Source of the DNA: Aurelia coerulea
Lineage: Eukaryota; Cnidaria; Scyphozoa; Semaeostomeae; Ulmaridae
DNA length: 64,000 nucleotides
Direction of reading: 5' to 3'
Assembly: GCA_039566865.1 (NCBI GenBank)
Contig: CM076945.1
Coordinates: 1,865,001 to 1,929,000, forward strand
Program-made: the position numbers and the translations under genes
Notes under the pieces: model-generated
The model's database searches: none
The model's input: only the letters and a program-made list of their open reading frames with translations
Told to the model about the DNA's origin: nothing
Part shown: piece by piece, positions 22,924 to 33,833 of the stretch
How positions within the stretch are numbered: position 1 is the first letter of the stretch
Layout: each line of letters starts with the position of its first letter

Positions 22924-23217
22924 TCAAAAACTTTTATCAAAAGTTGTCTTCGTTAAAGTGGATAGTAGAAGATGATGTAGAATCGTAACCAAACCTGCTT
23001 CCTGCCAAAGAAAGTTTCTGACAAATTCTCGAACTCTTACCAAGCTGCCGATAGTCTTAAACTTTAACAAAATCATTTTTCGAATCCTAATTAAAACTAG
23101 TACAGGTCTTCCATCTGCATCGTGCATCGAGTTACGAATTTGCGATTTTTCAGGAGTAGTCATGTCTCTACATGATAGAAAACTTTTATCCTCAATGATT
23201 TGCCAAATATTTCGCAA
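22924..23217 (-). pseudogene. CRAL-TRIO-like exon remnant (weak)
   Basis: A 97-codon open stretch includes MHDADGRPVLVLIRIRKM, then LKFKTI, resembling the D-x-x-GRPVL-(x)-R-x-x-K-W entry of the CRAL-TRIO lipid-binding fold (clavesin/alpha-tocopherol transfer protein type). A good minus-strand donor (TTG|GTAAGA) follows and an acceptor (CATGTAG) precedes it. No partner exons were found. The extra residue in the motif and the missing Trp suggest decay. Chance similarity is possible. Confidence 0.2.
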
Positions 23218-23649
23218 GGCTTTGGTTTAAATTCAGCTTGTTTGGATGGTTTTTTTCTTGACCATGCGATAACAAGGACAGTCTTTTGCACCAAATTTCA
23301 CTACAATTGAAGCTAAAGTCGATTATTTGAGCAATGTCATACCCTTTTCACACTTTCAAGTTAAACTAGAGTTCATTGAAGCAAGTTATTGGATGTTGTG
23401 TTCTTATTGGTCAATCAAACGAATTCATACACTTCATTGGTTGCAATTTGACTTGATTAAGATAAAGCTGGTTCAACTGTCCTAGTAATAATAGGGTCAG
23501 TCTCCAAAAGTGGTCTTATCATACATCAGTGCATCAGTACCAAATTGTCCAATCTTCGTGACTGAAAGATTATAACAAATACCGTAACTGCCTGCCCTAG
23601 AATATTAATTTGTGATTCGAATCATGTCTAAAATAACTAATAGTATATA

Positions 23650-23655
23650 TTTATT
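23650..23655 (-). terminator. AATAAA overlapping the exchanger stop codon
   Basis: On the minus strand the last codons GAA TAA are followed by ATA, so AATAAA spans the stop itself. No other AATAAA is obvious in the following 60 bases. If used, the 3' UTR would be only about 15-30 bases. Confidence 0.35.
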
Positions 23656-25372
23656 CATTATGAATATCTGTGAAAATAGGTTTAAGGTATTTCGAATCAA
23701 AACCTGAAAATGTTCTTACAAGCCATGACTTCTCAAATTTCTTCTTCTCCACTCGATCTTCCTCCGTATTACTTGGATCATTAATGTCGATCAAACTAAG
23801 TCTCTTTGCTTTGAATTCTTCTTCAATTTCGTCGATACCTGTTTCGATTCCTAAACATTTCGTAACAGGCATCGTAAGTCCACCAAAGAATATCACCGAA
23901 ATTACGACAATCGAAAGTGTTGCGGTTAACATCATTTGTCGTGGCATTGATACAGTATTGCGTATTGCGAGCGAAAATGCAATGGCACCTCGTAAACCAG
24001 CGAACATCATAACATGTTGGTGTTTGCAGGCGAGCTTACGTGTCCTGCCGCAATTTAGTAGCAATGATAATGGGTATATGTTCAAGAATCGTCCGATATG
24101 GATTGCGACGAAAGCTGTGCCGATGAATCCGAAATTCCATTGGTGGTAATTGAACAAGAAAACAGAAAGTCCAATGTATGAAAATATGAAATTCTCAGCT
24201 AAAAAGTTCAGCAGCTCGAATGTTTGTATCGTTCTTACGGCTGACTCTGGCGATAAGTTTTTGTATGTGTAATGTCGTTGAGTTATACCGCAGAAAAGAA
24301 CGGCCACGATTCCAGACCAACTGGCAACTTCAGCTGCGAGGAAAGTCGTGTACGACATTAAAAAGAATAGTGCTGTCTCTAATATAGGAAACATCCCGAT
24401 CTTTGTCAGCTTCGTTAAAAGTGCTGTAACACAAGCCATTGCACAACCAATTAGCAAAGATCCAGCGAAAATCGCAACAAATTCTCCAAGAGCTGTGAAA
24501 AACGAAAACACGTCGAATTTACGTACTTCGCTTGGATTGTACGCCAGATATGTTTCGATGGCGCGATACAAGACAATGGCAACAGCATCATTTAAAACGC
24601 TTTCACCGAAAACTAACGCGAATAAGTCAACATCGACATGAAGATCGTGAAATATAGCGAGAACCGTAACGGGATCTGTCGCTGAAATCATCGCACCGAA
24701 TAGTAAACATTCGGGAAAGTCAAACGTTTCTACGACGCCTGTAAGTCTGTTGAATCCATAAACCATTCCTCCGACAACAAGGCATGAAATTGTCGTCCCG
24801 AAAAACGCGTAGGTGCAGATTGCGCCGAGATTTCTGAAGAAATATCTTCGTTGTAACTGGTAACCTTCGAAGAATATAATCGGTGGGAGAAGAACGTAGA
24901 AGAAAATCTCAGGATTAAATGAGGATTTGTCTTCAAGCTCATTTCCTTCAGCTCCTTTTCGTGCATGTTGTACGATTCCTGATAGCAAATACGAATATTC
25001 TGTACCGTTGATTTTCATCCATAATGTCCTAGGTGCAGATGTAAGATTATCGCAATTATGGACAGTGACAGCTTTTTCTAGGCCTTCTTTCTCTTCCGAA
25101 TATCGAATAATCGCACCGACTATGATACCAAAAATCATGGCAACTCCAGTTTCATGAAAACAACTAAATCGCCTGATTTTGAAGAGCCATATCATAAGAA
25201 CGGTAGCTATCAACAGGGATATCAGAATTAACATACTAAGAGAATCAGTTCGATGACTGCTTGAAATTTCATCTTCTTTCTGTCCTTCGAGATTAACATC
25301 GTCAGTCAAATCAAGCGCCATTCCTATGCCAAGAATGGCTACAATTATCCATAAACTATAATTAGCGGCCAT
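23651..25372 (-). CDS. Organellar-type Na+/H+ exchanger, NHE6/7/9 (SLC9A6/7/9) group
   Basis: 573 aa in a single exon from ATG (25372) to TAA. It starts with a hydrophobic signal-anchor-like helix (residues 5-20). HRTDSLSMLILISLL and FHETGVAMIFGIIVGAIIR are typical of the endosomal NHE6/7/9 branch. FFYVLLPPIIFFEGY (158-171) is the conserved inhibitor-binding helix; ATDPV (231-235), GESVLNDAVAIVL (256-268, transport Asp/Asn) and FAGLRGAIAFSLAIR (457-471) complete the exchanger core. It would swap luminal H+ for Na+/K+ in endosomes. The protein stops just after FDSKYLKPIF, so the roughly 100-residue cytosolic tail of vertebrate homologues is missing. Lack of introns beside intron-rich neighbours suggests a retrogene, or intron loss. 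N-glycosylation sites NLT (109) and NGT (122) are in the first luminal loop. Confidence 0.9.
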   Translation of the reverse strand: MAANYSLWIIVAILGIGMALDLTDDVNLEGQKEDEISSSHRTDSLSMLILISLLIATVLMIWLFKIRRFSCFHETGVAMIFGIIVGAIIRYSEEKEGLEKAVTVHNCDNLTSAPRTLWMKINGTEYSYLLSGIVQHARKGAEGNELEDKSSFNPEIFFYVLLPPIIFFEGYQLQRRYFFRNLGAICTYAFFGTTISCLVVGGMVYGFNRLTGVVETFDFPECLLFGAMISATDPVTVLAIFHDLHVDVDLFALVFGESVLNDAVAIVLYRAIETYLAYNPSEVRKFDVFSFFTALGEFVAIFAGSLLIGCAMACVTALLTKLTKIGMFPILETALFFLMSYTTFLAAEVASWSGIVAVLFCGITQRHYTYKNLSPESAVRTIQTFELLNFLAENFIFSYIGLSVFLFNYHQWNFGFIGTAFVAIHIGRFLNIYPLSLLLNCGRTRKLACKHQHVMMFAGLRGAIAFSLAIRNTVSMPRQMMLTATLSIVVISVIFFGGLTMPVTKCLGIETGIDEIEEEFKAKRLSLIDINDPSNTEEDRVEKKKFEKSWLVRTFSGFDSKYLKPIFTDIHNE

Positions 25373-26786
25373 GTTTCTTCCTCGTCAGTTGCCGTCCGTT
25401 TGCTGGTAGCTGGAGGAAGAAGTGTGACCGGAGATATCATTAAAAATTCACTGATTGCCCATGTGAGCAGGTTGTAGCATCCATATTCGATCATGCAAAG
25501 ACACATTGGGTACAAACAATGTTATTTGTCTGTGGGCAGTGCTTGGAGCAATGAAGGTAACGACCGTGTCATTTAACAAGCAACAGAATAATGATAAGTT
25601 TTAGGTTGTCGATCACCTTAAAATGACAAGGCCCTGGACAAGATCAGAAAAGTGGGGGGGGGGCCAAATTTGATACAAAAACTTACCACAGCACAACATG
25701 ATGAGCTGCCTTTCAAAACGGCTTGGTTTGTAAAAAAGTGGGGGAGCCATGGCCCCCCCTCGATCCCCCGTCTTTGGAAGCCCTGAATGACGTTCTTATA
25801 TTAGAAGAATTAATCATTCTTTTATTTTCTGGGGGGTACGAAAGGGTATGCCAGTAGTTTTACATGTTTTAACAATGTTTTTCATGAATCACTATCAATT
25901 CTGCAACGCTCTGAAAAATTGTTAAAATAAGATTGCTTTTGTTTGTTATTTGCCGATGAATAAGGTTGGTTTGAAATAGCAGAACACTGGCAAAGAAAGC
26001 AGCGAAACACTAACAAATCAAGTTTTTCCGAATGTTCAAAACATTCTTTTTTCATTTAGATCATATCGTAAAGGTTCATTGAAAATGCAATGCGTAACGC
26101 AAACTGTAAAATCTGCATCTTAGATCGACTTTAATGTAAATAGCCGGTACGAACTGGTGGTAGGGGATCACTTCATGCGGCTAATTGTCATTTTTTAATA
26201 TGAAGATGTATGTGAGGGCCTGCGGGTTTTACTACAACAGAATGATGCACGATTTCAATATAGTACGGCAATGGCACGACATATCACATATATATCAACC
26301 CTCGTGCAACTTTTGCCATTCTACTGTACTTCTGTGCGAGATTTAATACGGTCCTAAACGGCAGGCAGTGGTACAATGTAGGGGCCAACCAACCATTAGG
26401 TTTCAAATTGGTATATAACTTGGGATAACTTGTGAAGCTAGCTAAATTCTAGACGAAATAAAAATTACAAAATATTCGTGTATTCTTTTGAATTATATAC
26501 AACGAGGTATATCAAGGATGTTATAACATGTTGAATGAAATGAAGTCAATTCTATCTGGAAAGATAGCTTAGCTCGATACCATCTCAATTTGTCCAAGCA
26601 CGGTAATTTTGACAACACATATGATGCTTCTCTAAACTTTGCAAACATTTCTTAATATACTCATTTTGTAAGTCAAAGGGCATTCAAACATGCAACATCA
26701 GCCTTTTTGTGAGCAAACCGAAAGATTCCAGTTAAGTACTTGCTCCAAAATGACCGCAACAGGCAAGAACTTATTGTTTCTTCATT
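25373..26786. other. Spacer, no gene seen
   Basis: Upstream flank of the exchanger and 3' flank of the Dpy-30-like gene. A G-rich/C-rich pair around 25650-25775 (GGGGGGGGCC and GGCCCCCCC) hints at a decayed hAT-type element. No exon or RNA gene recognised. Confidence 0.35.
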
Positions 26787-27612
26787 TTAAAGACCAACTT
26801 GCATCATTGAAATCGTAAATTCGTTTTCACTGAAATCTTCTGATTCTTTCTGTTGTTTCTCCAGTTCTTCCAGCATAAATTGCAATGGGTTTTCTGGCCG
26901 CTGGTGGACTATCTGTGCTGTTATACTCTGTAGAGGAAGAGAAATAATTATACATTTTCAGGCAATGCAATGTGGCGTCTTCAAATTTTCACGACCAAAA
27001 AGCACAAAGGAGGTTGGTTTACAGTTTGCTGGAGAGAACTTCTTAAAGTTTTTCTTCATTTCATTGGGACAAAATGTGAGAGAACACAGCACAGCAACGG
27101 TTGTTCATATTGCTATAAAGTATTTGACAGGCATTGCATTTTCTTTTCAATACCACATATATAATTTCTTGTTGTTTTCAAAACATTACACGGTGGACAG
27201 GAAAGCAATTCAATCAATCATTTGGTTCATGGAAACAACATATCGTCGAGAAAAGATTACCTCAGTGGCAGAAATATATTAGAAATGTAGATAAATGCCA
27301 TTTTGGCGCTGTTACAATACTAAATGCTTGCTGACTTGGGAGGGGGGGGGGGGGGTTCAGGACAGGATGCAGCGAATCGTGGGTTTCATTTTAAAGATAT
27401 AGGCCCTATAGACCAAGGTGGTGAACCAGTTATACCTGAAACACATCAACAATATGATTCTTCTCCAAATAATCAATAGCCCCAATGTATGGATCTTCTA
27501 AATCAACTTCTTTTTCTTTTTCCTGGTCATCGTTTCCTTCCTCGTTATCATCATCAGGGTTGATTGCTTCCTCTACTTCCTGTTCCGCTTTCGTGTCCTC
27601 TTCGTCCGCCAT
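26787..27612 (-). CDS. Small Dpy-30/RIIa-dimerization-like protein (TEX55-like)
   Basis: Two exons, 27612-27436 and 26927-26787, join in phase 0 (VFQ|SIT) to give 105 aa. The N-terminus is acidic and disordered (residues 1-40, Asp/Glu-rich). Residues 41-91 form a dimerization/docking-type helix pair: DPYIGAIDYLEKNHIVDVFQ, ITAQIVHQRPENPLQFMLEELEKQ. This Y-L-E-K-H-x-I...RPENPL-x-FML-x-E-L pattern is that of Dpy-30/RIIa domains, which bind amphipathic helices of A-kinase-anchor-type partners. Among vertebrate proteins it most resembles TEX55-type sperm/ciliary proteins, from memory only. It is transcribed head to head with COA8, 167 bases apart, sharing a promoter region. Confidence 0.7.
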
Positions 27613-27779
27613 GTTTTCTTCGAAAAACTAGCAGCGTTTCTATGGTTACTGGTCTCGCAGTCATGTGTGAAAGTGAGGTTTTGGCCTAGTCAAGAAAAAG
27701 AAGAAATTTACAAAAGGAAGATGATATTGTCATAAAGTCTTTCCTTGGTTTGCTGCAAGCTGGCTATTCAGAAACCGAA
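27613..27779. promoter_or_regulatory. Shared divergent promoter, Dpy-30-like gene / COA8
   Basis: Only 167 bases separate the two start codons, so both promoters and 5' UTRs must lie here or overlap. No TATA box stands out. A bidirectional promoter is inferred from geometry alone. Confidence 0.5.
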
Positions 27780-30700
27780 ATGGCAACCACCAGCAGATTG
27801 ACTGCGCAATTTTGCAGCCTAATGACCAGACGCTGTAGCTGTACAATTTGGAGCAAACAAGTGCCAATAATGAGCAGTAGAAATAGAGTTGCGAAAGCTG
27901 TATTTTCCTCTAATGCATCAAAGAAAACAGAGGCATGTTCAGTTAGCACTTACAGAAATAGAATACGATATAATAATATAATAATAAATGTTGTTTAAGG
28001 GGCTGGAAGGCCAAGGCCTATAAAACCCTGATTGTCTATGACTACTAATCTAGTTTAGTTTGAATTCGAATTTTGAATCCCCGTGTAGGCGGTCAAAGAG
28101 TTTTTCGAACGTTATTACATCCTTTGCTTCGACGATGTTAGCTGGCAAGCAGTTCCAATCTTTTATTATTCGCTGAGAATAAAAGTTCTTTCTCACATCT
28201 AATCTGCATTTGTTCAACACTATTTTGTATTTATGACCCCTTGTCTTATTGTCGTTGATCTTGAAGAACTTTGAGGGGTCAGTGTCAACGAGGCCATGAA
28301 ATATTTTGTAAGTTGTTATCATGTCACCGCGCTTTCTCCTATACTGAAGAGTCGGTAATTTTAAAGCTTGTAATCTTTCATTATATGATAATTGGTTGAT
28401 GCCGCGAACAAGCTTTGTTGCTCTTCTTTGAACGGCCTCTAGTTGTTTTATGTGTTTAACCATATACGGGTTCCATACGGAGACGGATGTTTCTAGCAAA
28501 GGTCTGACGAGACTCTTGTAAAGACCAATGAACACGTTTCTGTCTATGTAAGTCAGTGTTCTCTTGATTGATGCGAGCACTCCAGTGGCTTTTTTAGATA
28601 TTTCTGCAATATGTTTATCGAACTTTAGCTTGCTATCCATTACCACTCCAAGGTCTTTCATTTCTTCAACTCTCGATATATTTGTTTCCGTATCGTCATG
28701 AGAAGACAAGATGTAAGCCTCTGCACTGCCTTTGTTGATGCCAAGTCGTAATTCTTTACATTTTTGTGAATTCAACGGTAGCTGCCACTTTTTAGACCAG
28801 TCGCATACTTTCGATATATCGTACTGAATACGGGCATGATTATCTTTTACCTTGGAGTATAATTTGATATCGTCTGCAAACATTTTTATTTTGCAGAGTT
28901 TAGTATGTCTTGGTAGGTCATTAACGAAAATTAAAAACAACAAAGGTCCAAGAACGCTACCTTGGGGGACTCCGCTGGTAACTTTTACCCAATCTGATTT
29001 ACATCCGTTAAGGACGACTCTTTGTCTTCGATTTTTTAAAAAGTTCGCAATCCAATCGTATAGCTTTCCGCTAATACCGTACACTTCGAGTTTTGTTAAT
29101 AATAGTTTGTGCGATACCGAGTCAAATGCTTTCGAGAAATCGAAATAAATAATGTCAATGTGGTCACCTTTGTCGAGATAAGATGTCCAGTCTTTTAACG
29201 CTTCAAGTAGTTGTAATAAACATGATCTGAACTGTCTAAATCCATACTGATCTGGCGAAAATAGGTTGTTCGTAAGAAAATGATCAACGATTGCTTCTTT
29301 GATTATTTTCTCCATAATTCTGCACACAATCGATGTTAGACTAATTGGCCTGTAGTTTTCCTTTTCATTTTTTGCTCCCTTTTTGTGAATAGGAGATACG
29401 TTTGCAAGTTTCCATAATTCCGGGACGTGGCTACAACTAAAACTCGATTGAAATATTAGAAGAATAGGATATGCAATTTCATTAGATAATTCCTTTAGTA
29501 TCCTAGGGTGTATATCATCAGGTCCAGCTGCTTTTGATGTATTCAAATCGTTTAATAGATTTCGAACTTTTTCTTCAGAGAATTGAATGTCAGTTAATGG
29601 TAATCCTAGGAATTGCCATTCCACATCTCTGTCTGTCACTTCGGGTATATCCGCCTTGCTAAATACGGACTTGAAAAAATCGTTTAGTAAGTTAGCTTTT
29701 TCTTGTTCGCTTGTTGTTGTGTTGTGCTGATCAGTTTTTAGGTCAGGAACTTTAATCTTTGTTTTTAATTTTGAATTTACATACCTCCAAAATACCTTGC
29801 AATTATGTTTGGAATTATTAGCAATGTCTGCTTCAAAATTTCGAATCTGCTTTCGCACGGTGCTTTTTGTTGAATTGCTTATTTTCTTGTACCGTTCATA
29901 ATCTTTACCATGTTTAGTCAGGAGCCATCTTTTATATGCGTTGTGTTTTTTCTTTATACTCCTTAAGATCCTTTTATTCAGCCATAATGGTCTTTTATAT
30001 TTTTGGTTAAGATTTGACAGTATTTGTTTTGGTACACATTTCTCGACTGCCTGCATCATCTTTGTATGCAGGCATAGTAACATCTCTTCTGTATCTAGTC
30101 CCTGGAATTCTCTGTCCCAGTCCACTCCATTTAAGATCTCTCTCAATTTACCATAGTCGCCTTTGTTATAGGAGTAACGGTTTGATTTGTCGTAATTGAT
30201 TATAATGGAGCTCAGGGTCATACTGGTTATTTTTCTGCGCTCCAATGACATCTACTGCATGCTCTTGTGACACTCACAAAAAACAAAGAGATAACTGTTT
30301 GAACAAATATTTCACCCAATAATGACACCTGCTGGGGGGGGGGGGTGTACATGACTTACAATTTGATGGGCTATGCTGCCAAGTTTTTAGAGCAGTTATA
30401 TCCACTTCTAATTGCCAAAATTTGCCTTTGCACCTATTTACAGCACAGGCCTGGTGTGGACATTAATATGGCCAAAATTCTTTGCACTTTTGATAAGAAT
30501 GCTTCAACCATGGTTCATATGAAAGATAGTGACACTTTTTAAACACAATAATTCTCAGGCAGGATAACTGTGTTAATTTGTGCAAGACCTGTACTGCACA
30601 TGAGGCATTTTCCTTTTCCATCATTTCAGCTAAAAAGAAACTACTAGTAGATCCAGTTAGGCTCAAGTTACACGATACCGGATTCATCACACACTGGATT

Positions 30701-33700
30701 GCTTTTCCTATCGGATAGGGGGGTGCAGTTACATGAGGCCAAGGCAATCCAGTGCCACTCCACTCCGTTTCAGCGCAATGAAACCACTCCACTCTGGAGG
30801 TGAGGTGAAAATCAATCCGATTCACTCCGCTCCGCATTCCATCTCATGTAACTGCACCAATCCGATGTGGCTCCACTCCATTTGGGCTTTGCCGTTGTCA
30901 AAGACAATAGATTTAGACTTCACAGTGGAGGGTGACTCGGTGTCATTTAACTGCTATAAAAAATGGATCCATGGTAATCTGGTGTCGTGTAACGACATGC
31001 GATTTTGATGAAGATGGGTTGAAACCAATGCAATGCGAAAAGCAATCCAGTATCTTGTAACCCAGCCTAAATCTCTCTTTTTGGAGCGTTCCATTTTATT
31101 GAAAATTGTGATTGTTTCTTTCAGGAGGGACCAGAAAATATTTACACACATCATTGGGTAGAACCACCAGATCCAAGCTCTAACCTTCGAAAATTTGCTT
31201 TTGCAAAACCAAGAAGTCAAAATTCATTGGACGTTGAGCTGGAAAAGCAAAGGAAAGAAAGTTATGCATGGAACAATGAATTTTGGAAAAATCATAACAA
31301 GAAATTCTTTCAGGTATGCTATTTTAAAGCACAATGACATCAGTGGTATACACTTTGCCAGATAATGGGATGAAGCTATTGTTTCCATTGAAAGCATTTA
31401 ATAATCTTTTTGTAAGCATGTCATACAATTTTTCTATTGTAATATAACTATTTAATATGAATAAATTGCACATTGAACAGAGTATGATTAAAACACGACG
31501 TTTTGAGCTTGGCCCGTTATTTTATATCAAATAGTTATATTACATTGAAAGCATTGTTCATCACCATTGTTCAAATCAAAGATTGGGGCTGATTGCACCC
31601 CCTCATGTCCGCTGCTGACTAAAATGATTGAATGCAGTGGCAGAAATTCAGCTTTTTTTGAGTGAGAAATCGAAAACGAGGCGCAGGAACAAATGATGAG
31701 AAACGCTTTATTCTCACCTTTCATCCCGCACCTTGCTTTTGATTTCTCGCTTATGGCAGTACGTCATAATTTCACAATTTGCAGAGGAGGCAAGGAGTAA
31801 GGCCTCTTCATTTGGTAGAGGTTGATACATTTTCCTGGAGTCCCTGTGGTTTCGATCTCACCAAAGAAATGTTCAACTCTTGAGAACAATTTTGTGAGTC
31901 TTGTCAAATTGGGGGTGGGGGCAGTTGCTCCTCAAACTGCCCATAGTTTCTGCCACTGATTCAATGTCATTTCATTTTGCAGCAACATGGAATGGAAAGT
32001 CTTTCATAATTTTCTTTGTCATTGTTTCTTTACTTCAATGATATTTCTTGTTTACATCTTTTACAGTCATTCTTACAGTATCTTTGCCATAATAAAGAAA
32101 TAATTTATTCTTTTATTCATTTCTGATTTACTTACCATGAACCATTTATTCTTTCAGGAAAAGAAAAACCATGCAAGAAAAATGGGGAACATAGAGGATA
32201 GTTCTGGTGAGTTAAATCTTTCTGTGGTTAATAGTGTTTCTACATGCAGTTTTTCTTTAATTGTCGAATCATAAGCTCACTTTGAAAATAATTTTTGGAA
32301 TTTGTTCTTAGAATTTATAAAGTTCATTTTTAACTGCTGAAGTGTCTTCTGTCAATTGTTTGTGTTTATCTGTTTTATTTCTTGTAATTTAAATTGCAAC
32401 ATCCCCAGTTAAACAATTTATAAGTTTCTTTTTATGGAATTTCGTACTTCAGTATTTGTCTCAAAGAATGCCTTTTACTCTCAGTTAATAATAATGATAA
32501 CAATAGTCGAATGTTTTAACAGGATGACCTATCAGTACAATATATACTGTTATCATTAAAAGATCTGAAAACTAATTTCAAGAGTCCAATACAGTCCAAT
32601 CCAAAGATAAAATAATTTTACATCAAATAAAATGATTTTCTAAAAATCATCTAAAATGAAGTCTAGATTCAATCTTTCTGGCACTTAGTGGCAAGTCGTT
32701 AAATTCTTTTCCTGCCAGATAATAAAAACCTTTGCATCCAAATTCTGTTTTCACTTGAGGCAACTTAACGAGATGTTGCTTAGTGTTCTGTAAACTTTTC
32801 ATGTCATCAAAGTTCTCCTCATTGATTTTTTTCAGAGAAAGAAACGTCAGATGAAATGTCAGTGTTTTATAAAGACTTCCTTGACAGGCACTACCAGTTA
32901 CACATGGATTACAATAGGTAAAGTTACTGTCTATTAGTATTGTTTGCTCATGTAGATTCTTTGATAAATGTGCATTTAGTTCTCACAAAATAGGAACGCA
33001 TTAGAATATTGATATGAAAAGATCAGGATGAATGCTTCAGATATTTTCAATGCCATGATTTTAAAGGGTACACTCTTTTTTTCATAAGAATACTATAAAT
33101 TTTGGCCAGCCTCGATATTCTTAAGAAATTTTGGTTTTGAGCTTGAATATATTCTTAGAGTATTCTTATTTTTTTCAAAGCTTCCAAAGGACCCAAAGGA
33201 ACTTAGCTGCCCTCGAATAGAAACCAAGCTTTTGAAAAAACGAGATATGTCAGTCATGCGATTCTCTGCTATGAACATGCAATACAGGCAATTGCTAAAA
33301 AACGAGAGACAAATATACGAGCTGAGGCTGAGCAATATTCTTATAATATCTTTAAAAATTGGATGATTCTGAGCCTGAATATTCTTATAAACATTATTCT
33401 TATAAAAAGAAAAGATTTTACCCACTTTCAAATGGAATCAATGTGTTGTTGTGCCATCTAATGGCTTCGGACAAAAATCATTCTGATAGTTAGAACCCCC
33501 AAATTTCTATCACATTCTCACTCTAGTGAGAAGTACCAAGCTTTGATTCGATAGAAATCTTTCGGTCCATTTTGGCATGTTTTTAAATGTATTACCAAGA
33601 GGAGCAAAAACTGTCAGCTAACTGAGGAATGAGTACGTTTGTAATACACTTACTTTGTTACTCAAAATGATACCGTTTGCAAGCAACTTTCGATCATTTC

Positions 33701-33833
33701 TTGTTCTCATTTACAAAAATATTTAAATTGATGTGGTAAAATTTCTCAATTCAGGGAATGGTATAAAAGGAATTTTGGGATGCTGCTACTGGCATTTCGA
33801 GCATCAATCAAAAGAATGTTCCAGCGATCATAA
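27780..33833 (+). CDS. COA8: Cytochrome c oxidase assembly factor 8 (COA8/APOPT1)
   Basis: Exons 27780-27941, 31125-31313, 32158-32206, 32836-32917 and 33755-33833 keep phase and give 186 aa. Exon 1 encodes an Arg/Ser-rich, acid-free mitochondrial presequence (MATTSRLTAQFCSLMTRRC). The core reads HHWVEPPDPSSNLRKF, WNNEFWKNHNKKFF, EMSVFYKDFLDRHYQLHMDYN and REWYKRNFGMLLLAF, each matching conserved COA8 blocks (IGPPD-x-SNLRP, WNQQFW, ADFYKEFLSKN, DWYKRNF). COA8 acts in the mitochondrial matrix/inner membrane in complex IV biogenesis. The exon 1 donor is uncertain: TCA|GTTAGC is used here; a GC donor nine bases earlier would also keep the frame. Intron 1 (about 3.2 kb) contains a LINE and a MITE. 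Confidence 0.85.
27950..30280 (-). mobile_element. LINE with intact RT, 5'-truncated, in COA8 intron 1
   Basis: Antisense to COA8. It lacks the endonuclease but keeps a 733-codon open frame (28050-30251) and a short 3' UTR ending in an A/T-rich TATTATTAT-type tail that reaches to about 27950-27990. The tail ends within tens of bases of the COA8 exon 1 donor. The open frame suggests a recent insertion. No target-site duplication was identified. Confidence 0.8.
28050..30251 (-). CDS. LINE reverse transcriptase ORF (truncated element)
   Basis: 733 aa. Linker region (KRPLWLNKRI, SKAAGPDDIHPRIL), then RT motifs ENYRPISLTSIVCRIMEKI, IYFDFSKAFDSVSHKLL, SGVPQGSVLGPLLFLIFVNDL and FADDIKLYS. The thumb/C-terminal part (LQYRRKRGDMITTYKI) ends in NYS-like (FYSQRIIKDWNCLP) and FEKLFDR. 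It is a jockey/CR1-clade enzyme, clearly diverged from copy 1 (FADD rather than YADD; SFSCSHVPELWKLANVSPI). It would reverse-transcribe RNA, but the element lacks its nuclease and probable promoter, so it is unlikely to move on its own. Confidence 0.85.
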   Translation of the reverse strand: MSLERRKITSMTLSSIIINYDKSNRYSYNKGDYGKLREILNGVDWDREFQGLDTEEMLLCLHTKMMQAVEKCVPKQILSNLNQKYKRPLWLNKRILRSIKKKHNAYKRWLLTKHGKDYERYKKISNSTKSTVRKQIRNFEADIANNSKHNCKVFWRYVNSKLKTKIKVPDLKTDQHNTTTSEQEKANLLNDFFKSVFSKADIPEVTDRDVEWQFLGLPLTDIQFSEEKVRNLLNDLNTSKAAGPDDIHPRILKELSNEIAYPILLIFQSSFSCSHVPELWKLANVSPIHKKGAKNEKENYRPISLTSIVCRIMEKIIKEAIVDHFLTNNLFSPDQYGFRQFRSCLLQLLEALKDWTSYLDKGDHIDIIYFDFSKAFDSVSHKLLLTKLEVYGISGKLYDWIANFLKNRRQRVVLNGCKSDWVKVTSGVPQGSVLGPLLFLIFVNDLPRHTKLCKIKMFADDIKLYSKVKDNHARIQYDISKVCDWSKKWQLPLNSQKCKELRLGINKGSAEAYILSSHDDTETNISRVEEMKDLGVVMDSKLKFDKHIAEISKKATGVLASIKRTLTYIDRNVFIGLYKSLVRPLLETSVSVWNPYMVKHIKQLEAVQRRATKLVRGINQLSYNERLQALKLPTLQYRRKRGDMITTYKIFHGLVDTDPSKFFKINDNKTRGHKYKIVLNKCRLDVRKNFYSQRIIKDWNCLPANIVEAKDVITFEKLFDRLHGDSKFEFKLN
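30657..31070. mobile_element. MITE with TTAGGCT termini in COA8 intron 1
   Basis: The left end TTAGGCTCAAGTTAC and right end GTAACCCAGCCTAA are inverted, and the inner match continues through GATAC(C/T)GGATT to GGATTGCTTTTC. The termini begin with TTA/TAA. The element ends 55 bases before COA8 exon 2. Non-coding. Confidence 0.65.

Noticed and set aside
23670..24149. 159-codon plus-strand frame
   Set aside because: Antisense shadow of the exchanger, which has clear family motifs on the minus strand.
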